Origin: Lewinella sp050633125
GTDB taxonomy: Bacteria; Bacteroidota; Bacteroidia; Chitinophagales; Saprospiraceae
DNA length: 64,000 nt
Assembly: GCF_050633125.1 (NCBI RefSeq)
Contig: NZ_JBOEFX010000077.1
Coordinates: 5,805-69,804 of the forward strand
Reading direction: 5' to 3'
In this document: piece by piece, positions 60,090 to 64,000 of the stretch
Numbering within the stretch: position 1 is the first letter of the stretch
Layout: each line of letters opens with the position of its first letter
The notes under the pieces: generated by a model
The model's input: only the letters and a program-made list of their open reading frames with translations
What the model was told of the DNA's origin: nothing
The model's database searches: none
Position numbers and translations under genes: made by a program

Positions 60090-60234
60090 GCTTTTATGTA
60101 TCTTGTATGTTTATATCTGTTGCGGAATGGTATAGTCCGCTGGATATATTTCGTGTTTTCCCTAGGCCGAAAAAAAGCCAGTGGGCCGAAACGAAAAAGC
60201 TTAATAGAACGTTAGTATTTCAAAATAACAGCTT

Positions 60235-61209
60235 ATGCGCTTCTTAACACTCTTTTCTTTGCTATTCTTTTTCGTCGCTTGTGATAACAATACTGTTTCG
60301 CAAGAGGAGTTGACGAACGATTCCCCGGTGGAAGTTCAGTTGTCGGATAATCCGCAGTGGGAAAAAGACAATTTACGCCTTCTGCCCATTGTCGCCAGTG
60401 AGGCTTATCTGGATGAACAACAATCGGTGGCGCAATATAAGGTTTTAAGCGAAGCTCTGGAAAACGAACGTTTCCGGGTTTCGGAAAAGAAGCCATACGG
60501 TCGCTTTACAGATGCCGGTGCGGTCAATACGCTGACGGTGCAAAACAAAACCGAAGATCCTATCTTTTTGATGGCGGGTGAAGTAGTGCAAGGCGGTAAT
60601 CAGGATCGCGTGATCGCTGAAGATGCCGTTATTGCTGCCCGCAGTATTCAGGATATGCCGGTTTTTTGTGTTGAACACGGTCGCTGGACCTACGAAGGCG
60701 ACAAGGCGCTGAATGAAGGAGATAAAAAGATTTTTGCCTTCCGTGGCTATTACAATGTAGCTTCTAGCGAAGTACGCCGTTCGGTAGCTACGGGCAACCA
60801 GCAGGCTGTATGGGATCAGGTAGCGGATATTCGTACGCGCTACAGCCTTGATGCAGGCACACAGGCTTATGCTGATTTGGAAAGCAACGAGGAATTTGTG
60901 AATGACCGTACCAGTTACGAACGCTTCTTTGGCGATAAGCTAACAGAGAACGAAACCATTGTAGGTTTTGTAGCGGTGAGTGGTAATCAGATTTTGGGGG
61001 CAGATGTCTTCGGTCATCCCGCATTACTAAACCGCCAGTTTGCAGCTGTATTGAGTAGCTACGCTACGGATGCACTTACCCTTGGCAACGATAAAGAGCT
61101 GAAGCCAGCTCATCTAGTGGCCTTCGTTGATGGCTTACAGGCCGACTTGGCGGACGAGAAAGGTTTTCGCCAGGATGGGAAGTTGGTGCATTATGCTAAG
61201 TTGCGGTAG
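60235..61209 (+). CDS. ARPP-1 (DUF6569) domain lipoprotein
   Basis: A 324-residue lipoprotein with lipobox FFFVAC (Cys16). The mature part matches the ARPP-1 domain by LRLLPIVASEAY, KKPYGRFTDAGAVNTLTVQNKTEDPIFLMAGEVVQGGNQDRVIAEDAVI, and PVFCVEHGRWTYEG. The domain is often linked to rhodanese/phosphatase proteins; its activity is unknown. Monocistronic, divergent from the polytopic gene. Confidence 0.85.
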   Translation: MRFLTLFSLLFFFVACDNNTVSQEELTNDSPVEVQLSDNPQWEKDNLRLLPIVASEAYLDEQQSVAQYKVLSEALENERFRVSEKKPYGRFTDAGAVNTLTVQNKTEDPIFLMAGEVVQGGNQDRVIAEDAVIAARSIQDMPVFCVEHGRWTYEGDKALNEGDKKIFAFRGYYNVASSEVRRSVATGNQQAVWDQVADIRTRYSLDAGTQAYADLESNEEFVNDRTSYERFFGDKLTENETIVGFVAVSGNQILGADVFGHPALLNRQFAAVLSSYATDALTLGNDKELKPAHLVAFVDGLQADLADEKGFRQDGKLVHYAKLR

Positions 61210-61291
61210 GTAGGCGTTAGGCGTAGGTACAACCTGACGCCTAACATTGGTAGAACCAACGTTGAATAGGTAAGCAATGCTAAACAGGATA

Positions 61292-61331
61292 AAAAATCGC
61301 ATTATCGAATCTTTTCGATAATGCGATTTTT
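61292..61331. terminator. 17-bp perfect inverted repeat just before tesB
   Basis: AAAAATCGCATTATCGA (61292-61308) is complementary to 61315-61331 around ATCTTT. The A and T ends make it a terminator in both directions. It ends only 17 bp before the tesB ATG, so it could also shape that leader. Confidence 0.8.
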
Positions 61332-61348
61332 GCTTTTATCTTCGCAAA

Positions 61349-62206
61349 ATGAAAGAGGTAAGTCAATTGATCGAACTGCTCCGGATGGAGCAACTGGAAG
61401 TTAATCTTTTCCGCGGACAGAGCAAGAGTGTGGGCAGCGAACGGGTTTTTGGTGGCCAGGTAATGGCCCAAGCGCTAAGCGCTGCAATGCAGACGGTACC
61501 AGATGACCGTTTTGTTCATTCTCTGCATAGTTATTTTCTGCTTCCGGGTGACCTTGAAGTACCTATTGTGTTCGAGGTAGAACGCATTCGTGATGGGGGG
61601 AGCTTTACTACCCGCAGGGTGAAAGCGATACAGCACGGAGCCGCAATTTTTCACCTCTCAGCGTCCTTTCAATTAAGCCAGGATGGGTATGAACACCAGA
61701 TGGAAAAACCGAGAGTGTCGGCTCCGGAAGACCTGCCCAGTTGGGAAGGCCTTGCCAAACAGTTTGGCGATATGATTCCGCCTAACCTGAAAAAGATGCT
61801 GGATATTGAACGTCCGCTGGATTTTCGCCAGGTGGAATTCATTAATCCGATGGTACAGGAAAAGTATGACCCTGTTCGCCATGTCTGGATGAAAGCTAAG
61901 GGAGAGATGCCGGAAGACCGTCGTTTGCACGATTTGGTATTGGCTTATGCGACTGATTATAATTTGTTGACGACGGCTTTACTCCCTCATGGCTTTGCTG
62001 CCGATTTTCGTAGCCTGACGCTGGCTAGCCTCGATCATTCGATGTGGTTTCACCGCCCGTTTAGGATAGACGAATGGTTATTGTATGCGCTGGATAGTCC
62101 ATCGGCTTCGGGTGCACGTGGTTTTACTCGTGGCCAGGTTTTCTCCCAGTCGGGGGAGCTGGTAGCTAGTGTAGCCCAGGAAGGCTTGATGAGGCCAAGG
62201 AAGTAG
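61349..62206 (+). CDS. tesB: Acyl-CoA thioesterase II (TesB)
   Basis: A 285-residue double-hotdog thioesterase hydrolysing acyl-CoA. The N-terminal RGQSKSVGSERVFGGQVMAQALSAA, HSLHSYFLLPGDLEVPIVFEVERIRDGGSFTTRRVKAIQHG and the C-terminal LASLDHSMWFHRPFRIDEWLLYALDSPSASGARGFTRGQVFSQSGELVASVAQEGLMR are family hallmarks. The conserved Asp, Thr and Gln residues of the catalytic triad region are present in DHSMWFHR and GLMR surroundings. Confidence 0.95.
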   Translation: MKEVSQLIELLRMEQLEVNLFRGQSKSVGSERVFGGQVMAQALSAAMQTVPDDRFVHSLHSYFLLPGDLEVPIVFEVERIRDGGSFTTRRVKAIQHGAAIFHLSASFQLSQDGYEHQMEKPRVSAPEDLPSWEGLAKQFGDMIPPNLKKMLDIERPLDFRQVEFINPMVQEKYDPVRHVWMKAKGEMPEDRRLHDLVLAYATDYNLLTTALLPHGFAADFRSLTLASLDHSMWFHRPFRIDEWLLYALDSPSASGARGFTRGQVFSQSGELVASVAQEGLMRPRK

Positions 62207-62410
62207 TGTCTGTCTTACCTTGCTAGTGGGCGATTTTGCCAATGGTATTAAGGTAAATCTCACCATAGGGGGGACTTGGTAATAGGGCAACCCCGAAGTG
62301 ATGACTCGACTGAAAAGGAGGAGCTGCTTAAGTTTGACGTTATACCTTGTACCGTGAGGTTTGATGCAGCCCACTAAATAATTAAAGGACTTACGTAAAC
62401 CTCACATTCA
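62207..62410. other. Convergent intergenic region with weak inverted repeats
   Basis: TAGTGGGC near 62224 pairs with GCCCACTA near 62369, and GTGAGGTTT near 62353 with AAACCTCAC near 62396. No T-run follows; no gene is seen. These may serve as convergent terminators for tesB and the E1 gene. Confidence 0.35.
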
Positions 62411-64000
62411 TTAAAATCGATCCGGCTCAGCTTCTTCCATTATAGCGAATGCTGCCTCGTAGATGTCTTCTACACCAGGTTTGCTAAAGTAATCACCGTC
62501 GGAGCCGTAGGCTGGGCGATGAGCTTTAGCAGAAAGTGTTTGCGGAGCGGCATCCAGATAGCGGTAACCATTTTGTTCTTCTACAATTTTCTGTAGGATA
62601 TAAGCAGAAGCACCACCAGGTACATCTTCGTCTACAATAAGAAGGCGGTTGGTTTTTTTGAGGCTGGCAATGATACGGTGTTCCAGATCAAAAGGCAGTA
62701 ATGTTTGGATGTCTACCAGTTCGGCGCGAATCCCATCTTTTGCTAATAATTCACAGGCTTCCACTGCCAGCCGAACACAACTACCGTAGGTGAGTAGGGT
62801 AAGGTCGTCGCCTTCCAGCAGTGTTTCCGGTACGCCTAAGGGGACGGTGTACTCTCCTATGTTCTCAGGCATACGTTCTTTGCGGCGGTATCCATTGAGG
62901 CACTCAATAACGAGGCCGGGTTCGCCACTCTGTAATAAGGTGTTGTACATGCCTGCTGCCTGAACCATGCTACGGGGGGTACATACGTACATGCCACGCA
63001 AGGCATTGATGATCATACCCATTGGTGAGCCAGAGTGCCATATCCCTTCAAGGCGATGCCCTCGCGTACGAATGATGGCAGGTGCTTTTTGTATTCCGTT
63101 GCTACGCCACCTTAGGGTAGCGAGGTCGTCAGATAAGGGCTCAAGGCCATAGAGGAGGTAGTCGAGGTACTGTATTTCTGCAATTGGACGCAGCCCCCGC
63201 ATGGCCATTCCGATAGCTTGGCCCATAATGGTCCACTCTCGGATGCCAGTATCGAAGACACGTTCCTGGCCATATTTTTCTTGTAGTTTTGAGAAGCTTT
63301 GGTTAACACCACCAATATGGCCTACGTCTTCTCCAAAGGCGTATAGTTCAGGATATTTCTCCAGGGCGTAATCAAAAAAAGCATTCAGGATTTGGTAGCC
63401 ATTGCGCGAAGGGCTGTCGGGAGAGAATCGGGGACTAATAGCCGGCACTCGGAGTGCAGAATCATTGCCCTCACTGTGCAAATGTTGGCTGTACTTGTGA
63501 TGATAGTTTTTTTCAATAGAATCAAGCCAAGCCTTTATTTCAGTATAGAGCGGGTGGTTCGTTCTGCGGAGGTGGAATGTCAAGCGCCTTGCGTTACTGC
63601 ATACTTCATGTACCTGGGGATGTGTATGAAGTTGTAAACCTTGCTGGAGAGCTTGGATAGTCGCATCGTCTGCAGGCAATTGTTGGTACCAGTTTTGTAA
63701 CTGACTCGTGTAATTTCGAGCAGGTACATTGAACGCTTTCCAAGCGGCATCTCGACCTGCCTTGGCTGTTTTTTTTGCTTGCTTGCGAATGTCACTAATC
63801 TCTTCCTTTGACGCGATACCTTCTGCGGTGATCCATTTTTCCATTTGCAGGATACAGTCGTATTCTTTTTCCCACTGTAGCCGCTCTTCGCTTTTGTAGC
63901 GTTCATGTGATCTGGAGGTAGAATGTCCTTGGGGTTGGGTCAGTTCCTCTATATGGAAAAGAGCCGGCTCGTGGCGCTCTCTTACTTGTTCAATCCCCAG
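62411..64000 (-). CDS. 2-oxoacid dehydrogenase E1, fused alpha/beta subunits, 5' end missing
   Basis: The frame continues to the window edge, so the N-terminus is outside; 529 residues are visible. The first residues are the end of the E1-alpha domain (FHIEELTQPQGHSTSRSHERYKSEERLQWE), a helical linker follows, and the E1-beta transketolase domain begins near NAFFDYALEKYPELYAFGEDVGHIGGVNQSFSKLQEKYG, continuing to the C-terminal domain (GDDLTLLTYGSCVRLAVEACELLAKDGI...LLIVDEDVPGGASAYI). Fused alpha-beta E1 proteins of pyruvate or branched-chain type are common in Bacteroidota. It decarboxylates a 2-oxoacid with thiamine diphosphate. Confidence 0.95.
   Translation of the reverse strand: MGIEQVRERHEPALFHIEELTQPQGHSTSRSHERYKSEERLQWEKEYDCILQMEKWITAEGIASKEEISDIRKQAKKTAKAGRDAAWKAFNVPARNYTSQLQNWYQQLPADDATIQALQQGLQLHTHPQVHEVCSNARRLTFHLRRTNHPLYTEIKAWLDSIEKNYHHKYSQHLHSEGNDSALRVPAISPRFSPDSPSRNGYQILNAFFDYALEKYPELYAFGEDVGHIGGVNQSFSKLQEKYGQERVFDTGIREWTIMGQAIGMAMRGLRPIAEIQYLDYLLYGLEPLSDDLATLRWRSNGIQKAPAIIRTRGHRLEGIWHSGSPMGMIINALRGMYVCTPRSMVQAAGMYNTLLQSGEPGLVIECLNGYRRKERMPENIGEYTVPLGVPETLLEGDDLTLLTYGSCVRLAVEACELLAKDGIRAELVDIQTLLPFDLEHRIIASLKKTNRLLIVDEDVPGGASAYILQKIVEEQNGYRYLDAAPQTLSAKAHRPAYGSDGDYFSKPGVEDIYEAAFAIMEEAEPDRF

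Overview
The window reads as chromosomal DNA of a member of the Bacteroidota, probably a Saprospiraceae/Lewinella-like marine or soil bacterium. The evidence is a mutY-ssb-gldE cluster, a SusC/SusD pair, a PorP/SprF-type protein, two type IX secretion C-terminal sorting domains (one short 'type A' tail, one gliding-motility 'type B' tail), a FecR/DUF4974 anti-sigma protein, bactofilin-AtpZ linkage, DUF2480, frequent TTG/GTG starts and TAnnTTTG-like -7 boxes. The genus is inference. No rRNA, tRNA, phage, plasmid, complete insertion sequence or CRISPR array was seen. Both ends cut through genes (an ECF sigma factor on the left, a fused 2-oxoacid dehydrogenase E1 on the right). One two-base gap (NN, 40746-40747) damages a lytic transglycosylase.

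Layout. 1-9.6 kb: sigma factor, mutY, ssb, gldE, nadK, then a cupin/cyclase/WYL-regulator group with SRPBCC, DinB, haem and small membrane proteins, an aldo/keto reductase and a SpoU methyltransferase. 9.8-15.5 kb: gluconate permease and kinase, a HAD phosphatase, a secreted FG-GAP protein and a TIGR03032 protein. 15.7-23.7 kb: envelope genes (FecR-like, an STN-domain surface protein, beta-barrels, a GIN-domain lipoprotein, an OmpA lipoprotein, a GH3 beta-N-acetylhexosaminidase) and an ArsR regulator. 23.9-25.6 kb: a two-gene amino-sugar pair (acetyltransferase and PLP aminotransferase). 26-33.4 kb: an apparent peptidoglycan amino-sugar uptake locus: DeoR-type regulator, SusC, SusD, a BadF-type amino-sugar kinase and the MurNAc-6-P etherase MurQ, with shared TGCA-box direct repeats in both control regions. 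33.7-40.8 kb: assorted genes including an S9-type hydrolase, an ECF sigma factor, a desaturase, scpB, DUF2480, GNAT, OsmC and the broken transglycosylase. 40.9-46.4 kb: a MacB/FtsX-type permease diverging from an ABC ATPase and a histidine kinase, with two matching sigma-54-like promoters, each preceded by twin 16-bp palindromes. 46.4-48.6 kb: a caspase-fold protein with two small envelope proteins. 48.8-64 kb: GNAT, PorP/SprF, bactofilin, AtpZ, mnmA-lipoprotein-rimM, RlpA-SPOR, a gliding-type secreted protein, a polytopic membrane protein, an ARPP-1 lipoprotein, tesB and E1.

The most unusual material is intergenic. There is a family of about 110-160 bp GC-rich repeats in three diverged copies whose hairpins keep pairing through base changes, a 217-bp MITE-like element with 23-bp perfect terminal inverted repeats, hairpin tandem repeats with compensatory changes, degenerate 7-bp tandem arrays in inverted orientation, and several long perfect palindromes. 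The two strongest functional hypotheses are the MurNAc regulon and the sigma-54/twin-palindrome control of the ABC exporter genes.
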